Assembly: GCA_016710325.1 (NCBI GenBank)
Contig: JADJXK010000001.1
Span: 1,178,001 to 1,242,000 of the forward strand
Direction of reading: 5' to 3'
DNA length: 64,000 nt
Origin: Candidatus Leptofilum proximum
GTDB lineage: Bacteria; Chloroflexota; Anaerolineae; Promineifilales; Promineifilaceae
The notes under the pieces were generated by a model. The model saw only the letters and a program-made list of their open reading frames with translations. It was not told where the DNA came from and made no database searches. Positions 42,066 through 49,905 of the stretch are shown here, piece after piece (position 1 is the stretch's first letter; every line of letters begins with the position of its first letter). A program made the translations under genes and the position numbers.

Positions 42066-42812
42066 TCATGATATTCCGTACTGGCAATGGGCGGCTACCG
42101 GGCAGGTAGGCGCAGCCGGGCAAAGGGGTTGTGCTGGCGGCCGCTGCTGGCAGCCTAACCGGCCTAAGGTATCCAGCGCAGGGAAGATCTCGGCCGAGAC
42201 CTGGTCCGCGTCAATCATCAGTGATGCCAGTGCCCGGCCCGCCGCCGGGGAAACCGGCACAGGCAGATGCGCCGCGCCGATGATAGGCTGCGTTCCTTCA
42301 TGCGCCAGTCCGTAAAGCCAGCGCGGCGCTGTTTGTGGACCGGATAAAACAGGGAAGGTGGTCTTGTTTCCCTTCAGCATGGCCAACAGCTTTTGGGCAT
42401 CAAAGGCGTGGTCGGCCAGCAGCTGCTTGACGGACCCGCCAGCGCGCATCACCAGCGCCTGCCCCAAGCGCTGCCAGACGGTCACATCGCTCTTCTTGCG
42501 CGCCACCCCCGGCTGCCGTAACCGGTCAGAGATCTCGGTTGGTTTCACATAAGCCAGAAACTTGGGGGCAAACAGCTCGGGGTCAGCAACGGCCGTTTGC
42601 CGGGCTGCCTGCCACAATGGAACCGGATCACGGCCGCCGCTAATGCTATAAACAAACGTCAGATAAGCCAGGTGAGATTCTTCCCCTCTGGTCATGCCTT
42701 CCGGCAGGGGCCAGGCGGGATTGGCCTCACCCCACAGCTCGCCGCTTTCATAGGCAGCCAGCAAGGTAGCACGGATGGCTGCCCGCCTTGCCGCAGAATC
42801 AGGGGTGATCAT
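42066..42812 (-). CDS. HhH-GPD DNA glycosylase-like protein with C-terminal four-Cys cluster
   Basis: 248 residues. The frame is open further upstream, but the ATG at 42812 is preferred because it overlaps the end of the preceding gene by only 14 bases. The middle (FPVLSGPQTAPRWLYGLAHE ... PVPVSPAAGRALASLM) resembles the glycosylase core of the endonuclease III superfamily, and the C-terminus has four Cys (C-x9-C-x5-C-x5-C) like an iron-sulfur loop, though EndoIII spacing is C-x6-C-x2-C-x5-C. The usual catalytic Lys/Asp of the HhH-GPD motif is not recognisable. It may bind DNA without glycosylase activity. Assignment is from remembered family patterns and is moderate. Confidence 0.4.
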   Translation of the reverse strand: MITPDSAARRAAIRATLLAAYESGELWGEANPAWPLPEGMTRGEESHLAYLTFVYSISGGRDPVPLWQAARQTAVADPELFAPKFLAYVKPTEISDRLRQPGVARKKSDVTVWQRLGQALVMRAGGSVKQLLADHAFDAQKLLAMLKGNKTTFPVLSGPQTAPRWLYGLAHEGTQPIIGAAHLPVPVSPAAGRALASLMIDADQVSAEIFPALDTLGRLGCQQRPPAQPLCPAAPTCPVAAHCQYGIS

Positions 42813-43425
42813 GGGATTGGTTTTGCAAGAATTCCGCCAGCGGCGACTCTTTAACCAGTTCGGACCGCACCCAACCCAGGGTGCCGTCTTCGACCGCCTG
42901 CACCAGCCACCAGGCATCATCGGCCGGGGCTTTAACGGCCACTGGCGAAATATTGGGCAGCCGGGCTACCTCCTGTCCGTCTGGGGCGGCCAGCAAGGGG
43001 ATGGTCTCGCTGCTGGCATCGTAGAGGTAAGCCACGCGCCGTACATAGTAATCGGAAATCCAGCCGGTATCGCCGTTGACCGTTTCCACCCGGTAAAAGC
43101 GCTGCAGGTTTTGTGGACCGCCGTGCCGGATTTCCAACACTGCCGCCGCAATGCCGGTGTGCACAACCGGTCCAGAGTTTGAAGGGGCCTCCGGTTCCAA
43201 CAACAGCGTCAGCTCGTGCTCGGCGATGAGGCCGTGTTCATCCACGCCGCTGAGCAGCACCCACAGCGGCCCTTCCTGGGTAGCCAGGGTTTCCCCTGCC
43301 GCGCCGGAGATGGCCACGGCCGTAGGGATTGGGGTGGGTACGGCCGTTTCCGCACCAGCACAAGCGGCCAACAAGACGACATAAAGTGCGAGAAGTGATA
43401 GGAATTGTTTCATGGGGAGTTGCAT
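42799..43425 (-). CDS. SH3-domain lipoprotein
   Basis: 208 residues. Signal sequence with lipobox LLAAC (Cys22), a short Thr/Pro-rich linker, then two stretches with bacterial SH3 character (RFYRVETVNGDTGWISDYYVRR and WWLVQAVEDGTLGWVRSELV), the second ending close to the C-terminus. Bacterial SH3 domains bind cell-wall peptides or act as scaffolds at the surface. Two start ATGs, 43425 and 43413, are possible; neither has a ribosome site. The stop overlaps the start of the HhH-GPD-like gene by 14 bases, showing translational linkage although the two products act in different compartments. Confidence 0.7.
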   Translation of the reverse strand: MQLPMKQFLSLLALYVVLLAACAGAETAVPTPIPTAVAISGAAGETLATQEGPLWVLLSGVDEHGLIAEHELTLLLEPEAPSNSGPVVHTGIAAAVLEIRHGGPQNLQRFYRVETVNGDTGWISDYYVRRVAYLYDASSETIPLLAAPDGQEVARLPNISPVAVKAPADDAWWLVQAVEDGTLGWVRSELVKESPLAEFLQNQSHDHP

Positions 43426-43428
43426 GGC

Positions 43429-43483
43429 GCGTGAAACGTGAAACGTGATTCATTTTTGTCACGTTTCACGATTCACGCATCAC
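43429..43483. repeat. GTGAAACGTGAA inverted repeat
   Basis: GCGTGAAACGTGAAACGTGA and TCACGTTTCACGATTCACGC are separated by about 13 bases. It lies between two minus-strand genes and supplies the leader of the SH3 lipoprotein gene, which may explain its lack of a ribosome site. Confidence 0.75.
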
Positions 43484-43509
43484 GGCCGTTCCGCAAACGC
43501 CGCGCTACC

Positions 43510-46215
43510 CTACGGATTCGCCGCGCCTTTTGTCGTGTTTGTTGTCATGCTGCCCGCCCAGGAGCCCCCGTCCGGTGTGCGGTACCAGGATTTACCTTTC
43601 GCGCTGTTGCCGTAGCTGTAGGTGTCCACCACAGTGCTGCCGTCTGGCAGCAGCAGGCGCACGTCGTCACCGCCGTTGTTGAAGACGCTGCTGGTGTCCA
43701 ATGTCCAGTAGCCACCAGCCGTAATCGTAGTGCTGGTTGGAACCTGGATAGGTGAGGCACCACCGCCGGAAATATCGTCTAGCCACATGCCGGAAATATC
43801 AATATTCTGCGGCGTTGGATTAAACAGCTCCACCCACTCCGGGTCGCTGCCGTTGGGATTGGGCATGATTTCATTGATAACAATATCGTCCATGCCGTAA
43901 GCCGATGCCGGATCGCTGGCCACGTAGGCATTGCCATCAATGGTGTAGTTGACCCCATCGGATGATTGCAGAATGATGTCGCCATCTACAATTACGGTGC
44001 CAGTGTAGTCTGTAGCCGTGGTGCAGGTGTTGGTCAGGTAGACATCGCCGGTGCCCAAGAGTGCATCCACCACGCGCTGCGACGGGTGGCCAAAGGTGTT
44101 GCTGCCGCAGGAAATAGCCGAGGCGTCAGGATTAAGCGTATCGACGTAATCCTGGCTGGTGGAGTGATCTGAGCCGTGATGGTTGGCCCGCAGCACGTCC
44201 ACCTGGCCAAAGCGGCTGGCCAGCACCGTCTCCACGTCGTTGTAGGTGTAGCCAAACTGGCTGGTGTCGTACTCGCCGTCGGAATCGCCAGCGGTGGCGT
44301 AATCGATCAGGCCAAAGCGAATCTTCAGGCCGATGGAGTAGTCGTTCTCGCTGGGCGGCGTGGCGTCGCCGGTGTGGTCGCCCTGGATCGGCGTCACGCC
44401 GTCTACCAGAGTGACGCCGTCGCCGTCCACCTGGACAATCTCCACCACGGCACCAGTATCGGGCGGGTCAATCTGCGTGGTTGAACCCAGCTGGGCCAGT
44501 TCATGAATAGGGTAGATATTGGTGTTGGCCGGATTGGTAGCATAGCAGATCCAGTTGCGGCTGGTGCCGGAACTGGTCCCGGCATTGTGCCACTCAATTT
44601 CCAGGTCGGGATCACACAAGCCATCGGAGGCCCCGCCGTTTAGCCCGTCTACCCAGACACCGGCGTCGCGGTCCACAATTTTGTCAAAGGTGATGCCTTC
44701 CGTTTCTATCAAACCCCAGAAGCCACCATAGCCAGCGTAACCAATGTGGTCCAGGTGATGGTGGCTGAGAATACCGACGTTGACATGACTGCCGCCGGTG
44801 ATCGTCCGAATCTTCTGGGCAATAAAGGCAGCGCCAGCCCCCGTGTTCCAGCTCGCTTCGCGCACATCGATGAGGATGCTGAAGCCGGAGGGGAAGATGA
44901 TCAACTGGCTGTCGCCCTGCTCCACATCAAAGATGCGAATTTCAAAGGTGCCCGGCGTCCAGGCCGTATCGCCGGTGCCGACATTGGGCGAACCTTTGGT
45001 AGGTGTATCGCTTTCCACACCGCTCCAGGTGCCGCCGTCGGGGAAACGGTAGCGAGAATATTCGGCCGTGGCCGAGCCGTAACTGGTGCTGTCTAGAACC
45101 GTTGTCTGGCTGGGATCAATGAAGCGCACGTCGTCGCCGCCGTTGTTGAGCAGGCTGCTAAACTCCAACACGTAGAAACTGCCAGGACCAATGACCGTAT
45201 CCGCCGGAATGGGCTTGGGCGCGCCGCCGCCGCTGGCGATATCATCAATATAGTGGCCGGAGATGTCCAGCGCGGTGGTGGTGGTATTGTACAGCTCGAC
45301 CCATTCCGTGGCGCTGTTGGCCACGTATTCATTGATGACCACATCGCCGACACCTGGCGGCGGTGTGTTGCTGCTGCCTTTAGTTGGCGTGTCGGTTTCC
45401 TCGCCGCTCCAGGCGCCGCCATCGGGCGTGCGGAACCAGGAATGCTCGCCGGTAGCCGAACCAAAGCTGGTGCTGTCCAGGACAGCCTGGGATGGATCCA
45501 GGAAGCGCACGTCATCGCCACCGTTGTTGAGCAGGTTGGTGAACTCCAAAACATAAAAGCCGCCAGCCGGGATCACAGTATTGGAGGGGATGGCCTGGGG
45601 CGAGCCGCCACCGCTGGCCACATCGTCAATGTAATGGCCGTCCAGGTCCAGATCGCTGCCGGTGGTGTTGTACAGCTCGACCCATTCAGTGACACCGCTG
45701 TTGGCCACGTATTCGTTAATGAGCACATCACCGGGGCCGGGCGGGTTGCCAGTGCCAGGGTTGGCCGTGCCCTTGGTGGGTGAGCTGCTCTCGGTGGTGC
45801 TCCAGATACCGCCGTCGGGGGAGCGATACCAGGACTGTTCGGCCGTAGATGAGCTGTAGCTGGTGCTGTCCAACGCCGCTTGGGACGGGTTCAAGAAGCG
45901 CACATCGTCGCCACCGTTGTTGAGGAAGCTGCTAAATTCCATCACGTAGTATCCGCCTGCGCTAATGATGGTATTGTTGGGAATGACTTTAGGCGCCCCG
46001 CCGCCGCTGGCGATGTCGTCGATGTAGTGGCCGGACAGGTCCAGGTCATTGGCGGTGGTATTGTATAGTTCCACCCATTCGGTGCTGCTGTTGGCCACGT
46101 ATTCGTTGATGAGCACGTCGCCCGCGCCGGGGGGATTGGCGGCGGAGACAGAAGGGATAAATAAAAACAGGAGTGCGATGAGAGCCGCTGCGTGAGTCAA
46201 GCGCCGATTGGTCAT
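43510..46215 (-). CDS. Secreted lamin-tail-domain protein with metallo-beta-lactamase (ComEC-type) domain
   Basis: 901 residues. The start at 46215 has AAGGAGAA eight bases upstream and opens a signal peptide cut near VSA-AN. Three lamin tail domains of about 130 residues follow (each with VLINEYVAN, TEWVELYN, GGDDVRFL and a TPTKG-like end), then a metallo-beta-lactamase domain (about 425-730; DVEQGDSQLI, zinc site SHHHLDHIGY, and LRANHHGSDHST as in the ComEC hydrolase) and a fourth lamin tail domain. The DNA repeats within the LTDs are close. Secreted proteins of this type probably degrade extracellular nucleic acid or phosphodiesters. The gene contains no exact ACGGCCGT octamer. Confidence 0.88.
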   Translation of the reverse strand: MTNRRLTHAAALIALLFLFIPSVSAANPPGAGDVLINEYVANSSTEWVELYNTTANDLDLSGHYIDDIASGGGAPKVIPNNTIISAGGYYVMEFSSFLNNGGDDVRFLNPSQAALDSTSYSSSTAEQSWYRSPDGGIWSTTESSSPTKGTANPGTGNPPGPGDVLINEYVANSGVTEWVELYNTTGSDLDLDGHYIDDVASGGGSPQAIPSNTVIPAGGFYVLEFTNLLNNGGDDVRFLDPSQAVLDSTSFGSATGEHSWFRTPDGGAWSGEETDTPTKGSSNTPPPGVGDVVINEYVANSATEWVELYNTTTTALDISGHYIDDIASGGGAPKPIPADTVIGPGSFYVLEFSSLLNNGGDDVRFIDPSQTTVLDSTSYGSATAEYSRYRFPDGGTWSGVESDTPTKGSPNVGTGDTAWTPGTFEIRIFDVEQGDSQLIIFPSGFSILIDVREASWNTGAGAAFIAQKIRTITGGSHVNVGILSHHHLDHIGYAGYGGFWGLIETEGITFDKIVDRDAGVWVDGLNGGASDGLCDPDLEIEWHNAGTSSGTSRNWICYATNPANTNIYPIHELAQLGSTTQIDPPDTGAVVEIVQVDGDGVTLVDGVTPIQGDHTGDATPPSENDYSIGLKIRFGLIDYATAGDSDGEYDTSQFGYTYNDVETVLASRFGQVDVLRANHHGSDHSTSQDYVDTLNPDASAISCGSNTFGHPSQRVVDALLGTGDVYLTNTCTTATDYTGTVIVDGDIILQSSDGVNYTIDGNAYVASDPASAYGMDDIVINEIMPNPNGSDPEWVELFNPTPQNIDISGMWLDDISGGGASPIQVPTSTTITAGGYWTLDTSSVFNNGGDDVRLLLPDGSTVVDTYSYGNSAKGKSWYRTPDGGSWAGSMTTNTTKGAANP

Positions 46216-46555
46216 AGAAAACTTCTCCTTGATGAATGTAGAACAACAAACAAAAAAGCCACGCGCCAAGGCGTGACTTTATCGTGTTAAGCAAATGAGG
46301 TGTTCTGTGCCAGCAGGGAGTTCAGGCGATGTATGCCTGAACGAGTGCTGTGGAACGGCCGTAGCAAGAAGGTTACTTGAAGGGATAAAAATTTTTGATT
46401 CATATTGATAGTAGTAGCGAGAATCGCCAACAGTGTAGCATATTTTTTAGCGATTGGCAGCGCTGGAAGCCATCCCGACTTCCCTGTAGCAAAATCTGAA
46501 CAATGGCAGCCGCGCAAAAATTTGCGTCGGAGCTCGATTTTTGTGACAATGCATC
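46216..46555. other. Divergent intergenic region between the LTD-MBL gene and the DhaR-like regulator
   Basis: Holds a small CACGCC/GGCGTG hairpin near 46258-46275, one ACGGCCGT octamer near 46355 and AT-rich stretches that should contain both promoters. No convincing ORF. A GACAAT a few bases before the regulator ATG hints at a leaderless mRNA. Confidence 0.35.
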
Positions 46556-48550
46556 ATGCAGCCTATTGGTTATCCGGTTAATCACACGCTGTTGCGGCAG
46601 TACTGGCAGAACTTTATGGCGACAGGCCAGGTAACGGCCGTTCCCGGCGCCGAACCGGACCTCACCATCATCCAATCCTGGCAGCGCTGTGCTCCCCTGG
46701 CCGACCCCACCCACGAACCCCATCCCCCCGTGCTGCACAGCCCCGCTATGCAATCGCTGCTTAAATCCCAGCAAGATACCATCACCGTGGCCATTCCTTT
46801 TATGGAAGATATGCACCAGTTTATCGAAGGGTCGGGTGCGGCCATTTTGCTGACCGATGGTGCTGGCTGCGTGCTGGCTATGTGCGGCGACCAATCGGCG
46901 CAGGAGATGGTTCAGGCAAAAGGATGGGGCATCGGCACCTATTGGTCAGAATCTTATCTGGGGACCAACGCGCTGGGGGTTACCCTGCTGGCCGCCATGC
47001 CGGTGCAGGTGGTAGGGTCGGAGCATTATTTCCAGACATTGCACAAATTTACCAGTACGGCCGCTCCCATTCACGATGTCAACGGCCGTATCAGTGGTGT
47101 CATTGGTGTGCTGAGCAGTGCGGCAGACGCCACCTCGCACACCCTTTCGCTGGTGATGGCCGTGGCCCGGGCCATCGGCAACCAGCTGCAAGCTGAGCTG
47201 TACCTGGAGGAGGCCAACCGCCGCCTGACGGAATTGAACACCATCATGGAATCGATCACTGAAGGGGTGCTCACTTGGAACAGCAGCGGCAAGATCAACC
47301 ACGTAAACTCCCAGGCGGGACGGCTGCTGAACCTATCTCCCACTTCGGTGCTTGGTTTACAAATGGAGAACGTGCTGCGCATGCCTGAAGTGCTGCAAAC
47401 GGCATTGGCGAATAACCATGATTTAGAAGACACGGAGATCACGCTGGCGATCCGGCTCACGGGGGAACACCTCCAGACCATTGTGACGCTGCGAGTGGTG
47501 TGGGAATACGGCCGTCCCGTGGGCTACATGATGATGCTGCGGCCCCTGGAGCAGGTACGCCGCCTGGTGCACCAGCAGGTTGGCAGCCAGGCCATGCTCA
47601 AGCTGGAAGACATCTTTGCCGAATCGGCCGCCATGCGCCCGATCACCCGGCAGGCACGCACTGCGGCGCGGGGCATTGCCCCCGTTTTGCTGCGCGGTGA
47701 AGGGGGCGTGGGCAAAAACCACCTGGCGCGGGCCATCCACAACGACAGCAGCCGGGCCGATAAGCCGTTTATCTCCATCAACTGCCGGGCCATTCCACGC
47801 GAGCTGATCGTCAGCGAGTTTTTGGGATATGAGAAGGAGTCGGGACGAGACGGCCGTCCCAGCAAGTTTGAGCTGGCCCACGAGGGTACGCTGCTGCTGG
47901 ACCAGGTAGAGAGTTTGTCACTGGAAATGCAGTCGGCGCTGCTGCAGGTAATTGAGACGGGGCACGTGATGCGCCTGGGCAGCGCCCGGCCTATCCCAGT
48001 GGATGTGCGGGTGATGGCGGCCACGGCGGCCGACCTGGAAACGGCCGTAGCCGAAGGCCACTTCTTGCCCCACCTGTACTATCGTTTTTCCGTTTTTAAC
48101 ATCACCATCCCGCCCCTGCGGCAGCGCACGGAAGACATTTTGCTGCTGGCCAAGCGGCTGCTGGCCCGTTCGGCGCGGCGGCATGGCCAGAATTTGGTGC
48201 TGGATGAAGAGGCAGCGGCGGTGTTGAGCCGGTACCCCTGGCCGGGCAACGTCCGTGAGCTGGAGATGGTGCTGGAGCGGGCGGCTTACCAAAGCAGCGA
48301 CTACGTGATAAACGTGGTGGATTTGCCAGAGAGTGTGCGCAACGGCCGTGTGGTGGTGGGGCGCGGGCCAGAACCGCAGCCGGTGTTATCGGCGGCGGAA
48401 GCGGAACGTGAGGCGATTATCCGGGCGGGGTGGGCTTGCAAAGGACACGTTTCTGAGATGGCGCGCGAATTAAAAATTGGGCGCACTACTTTGTGGCGCA
48501 AGATGAAGCTGCACCAAATTGACCCGACGTATTTTCGAAACGGCCGTTGA
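46556..48550 (+). CDS. dhaR: DhaR-like transcriptional activator of the dihydroxyacetone operon
   Basis: 664 residues. N-terminal sensor with a GAF domain (about 40-205), a PAS domain (about 225-325), an AAA+ domain of the enhancer-binding type (about 350-575; Walker A GEGGVGKNH, arginine finger region YRFSVFNITIPPLRQR) and a Fis-type helix-turn-helix (about 625-660). Two features depart from sigma-54 activators: GAFTGA is absent (LGYEKESGRDGR occupies its place) and the Walker B catalytic Glu is Gln (LLLDQVE). This agrees with E. coli DhaR, which acts on sigma-70 promoters. The dhaK/dhaL/dhaM genes follow, and twin dyads start 20 bp after its stop. The effector is expected to be relayed by DhaK/DhaL. 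Confidence 0.8.
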   Translation: MQPIGYPVNHTLLRQYWQNFMATGQVTAVPGAEPDLTIIQSWQRCAPLADPTHEPHPPVLHSPAMQSLLKSQQDTITVAIPFMEDMHQFIEGSGAAILLTDGAGCVLAMCGDQSAQEMVQAKGWGIGTYWSESYLGTNALGVTLLAAMPVQVVGSEHYFQTLHKFTSTAAPIHDVNGRISGVIGVLSSAADATSHTLSLVMAVARAIGNQLQAELYLEEANRRLTELNTIMESITEGVLTWNSSGKINHVNSQAGRLLNLSPTSVLGLQMENVLRMPEVLQTALANNHDLEDTEITLAIRLTGEHLQTIVTLRVVWEYGRPVGYMMMLRPLEQVRRLVHQQVGSQAMLKLEDIFAESAAMRPITRQARTAARGIAPVLLRGEGGVGKNHLARAIHNDSSRADKPFISINCRAIPRELIVSEFLGYEKESGRDGRPSKFELAHEGTLLLDQVESLSLEMQSALLQVIETGHVMRLGSARPIPVDVRVMAATAADLETAVAEGHFLPHLYYRFSVFNITIPPLRQRTEDILLLAKRLLARSARRHGQNLVLDEEAAAVLSRYPWPGNVRELEMVLERAAYQSSDYVINVVDLPESVRNGRVVVGRGPEPQPVLSAAEAEREAIIRAGWACKGHVSEMARELKIGRTTLWRKMKLHQIDPTYFRNGR

Positions 48551-48569
48551 GAAGCAGCCAGGAAGGGAA

Positions 48570-48618
48570 TGTTTCATTTTGGAACAATCTTCCACGAACG
48601 TTGTTCCATCATGAAACA
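48570..48618 (+). promoter_or_regulatory. Twin activator binding sites (TGTTYC-N5-GRAACA)
   Basis: Two dyads, TGTTTC-ATTTT-GGAACA (48570-48586) and TGTTCC-ATCAT-GAAACA (48602-48618), share sequence and are centred 32 bp apart, three helical turns. They lie between the DhaR-like gene and the glpF-dha operon, directly upstream of the promoter at 48634-48663. Dimers of a Fis-type HTH protein are the natural ligand. Confidence 0.75.
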
Positions 48619-48633
48619 AAAACGATCTCTTTG

Positions 48634-48663
48634 TTGAAGCAGAGGCCCTTTACCCCGTATAGT
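48634..48663 (+). promoter_or_regulatory. Sigma-70 promoter of the glpF-dha operon
   Basis: TTGAAG (48634-48639) and TATAGT (48658-48663) are 18 bp apart and begin 16 bp after the second activator dyad. No GG-N10-GC sigma-54 signature was found. The leader runs more than 320 bases to glpF. Confidence 0.55.
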
Positions 48664-48896
48664 ATCCAGGTGTTGTACAAAATACACAACGAACTGAAAC
48701 TTCACATTGTAGCCACTGCCCAATTTTTCTAAGTGAATGAGCATTGTTGGTAACGGCCGTACACGCTGCCCACCTGCGCCGCGGTACAAACTTGATTTGC
48801 ATCCCCATAAACTCATCCATCACTGACGTCGTTAAGCAGGCAAGGAGGTGGTTTCCCCAACTAAAAACATCTCAGAAATGCGCGACTTTCACCCCC

Positions 48897-48944
48897 GCAA
48901 GAACAAGCCTTTGTTCTTGCAACCCGTACAGCGCTGAACTGTAC
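48897..48944 (+). promoter_or_regulatory. Two hairpins in the glpF leader
   Basis: GCAAGAACAA-GCCT-TTGTTCTTGC (48897-48920) is a perfect 10-bp stem with a four-base loop; GTACAG-N7-CTGTAC (48926-48944) follows. Neither has a U-tract, so they are more likely stabilising or protein-binding structures than terminators. The leader 48664-48999 has no convincing ORF. Confidence 0.5.
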
Positions 48945-48999
48945 ACTTCACATCCCACAGTTTAGGAAGAAGTAGGATCATTAAGGAGACAGATTTAAA

Positions 49000-49725
49000 A
49001 TGGATAACTTGCTTGGCGAATTTCTTGGCACAATGTTCCTCATTATTTTAGGTAATGGCGTTGTTGCTAACGTGGTTTTAGGTAAAACCAAAGGTAACAA
49101 CAGCGGTTGGATTGTCATAACCACAGGCTGGGCTATGGCGGTTATGGTTGGTGTTTTTGTGGCCATTTCGGCAGGCGCCCCACAGGCAGACATCAACCCC
49201 GCTGTTACGATAGGCAAATGGCTGATTCTGGGTGCTTACGATGCTGGTCAAGCAATTGTCACGATGCTGATCCAGATCGCAGGTGCCTTTGTTGGTGCTG
49301 TTATTGTCTGGCTGGCCTACTATCGCCACTGGGCAGAAACTGCGGACGCCGGTGCCAAACTGGCCGTCCATTCCACTGGCCCCGCTATCCGCGACACCGC
49401 CTGGAACTTTGTAACTGAATTGATTGGCACCATGGTTCTGCTGATTGGTGTTGGTGCTATTTTCACAGGTGCTACCGCTGGCAGCCCCGCTTCTGGCCTG
49501 GGCCCTTACCTGGTTGGTGCCCTGGTGTGGGGCATTGGCCTTTCTTTGGGCGGCCCCACGGGGTATGCCATTAACCCGGCGCGTGATCTTGGTCCGCGCA
49601 TTGCCCACTTCCTCCTGCCCATTGCCGGCAAAGGCGATTCCGACTGGGGATACGGTTGGATTCCTGTGGTTGCCCCGCTGCTCGGCGGCATCCTGGGTGC
49701 CCTGGTTTGGAACTCGGTGTTTTAA
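49000..49725 (+). CDS. glpF: Glycerol facilitator (aquaglyceroporin)
   Basis: 241 residues with six membrane helices and both half-helix signatures: NPA in ADINPAVTIG and NPARD in YAINPARDLGPR. The Asp after the second NPA-Arg is characteristic of glycerol-conducting members, not pure water channels. It lets glycerol enter by diffusion, drawn in by GlpK. AAGGAG lies 11 bases upstream. It is first in the operon glpF-dhaK-dhaL-glpK, behind the activator dyads. No exact ACGGCCGT octamer was seen in the gene. Confidence 0.93.
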   Translation: MDNLLGEFLGTMFLIILGNGVVANVVLGKTKGNNSGWIVITTGWAMAVMVGVFVAISAGAPQADINPAVTIGKWLILGAYDAGQAIVTMLIQIAGAFVGAVIVWLAYYRHWAETADAGAKLAVHSTGPAIRDTAWNFVTELIGTMVLLIGVGAIFTGATAGSPASGLGPYLVGALVWGIGLSLGGPTGYAINPARDLGPRIAHFLLPIAGKGDSDWGYGWIPVVAPLLGGILGALVWNSVF

Positions 49726-49780
49726 AGCAAGTTTTTAGGTAGGGGCGGGCTATGACCATAGCATATTCCCCTTAACGGTT

Positions 49781-49816
49781 TAAACAGCACCTGGCTTGCT
49801 AGGCGGGTGCTGTTTA
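49781..49816 (+). other. Perfect hairpin between glpF and dhaK
   Basis: TAAACAGCACC pairs with GGTGCTGTTTA over 11 bp around a 14-base loop. No U-tract follows, so it is likely an mRNA stability or processing element allowing different levels of glpF and dhaK, not a full terminator. Confidence 0.5.
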
Positions 49817-49905
49817 GACCAAAACCAATCTGACCTTCGAGTTTGGCGAATGTTTGCGCCTCCATAAAGCTCGACTCCATCGGTTTTTAGAAAAGGAGCA
49901 TGGAT

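Noticed and set aside
48551..48999. Sigma-54 promoter upstream of glpF
   Set aside because: No GG-N10-GC element at suitable position was found; a sigma-70 type pair is present and the activator lacks GAFTGA.
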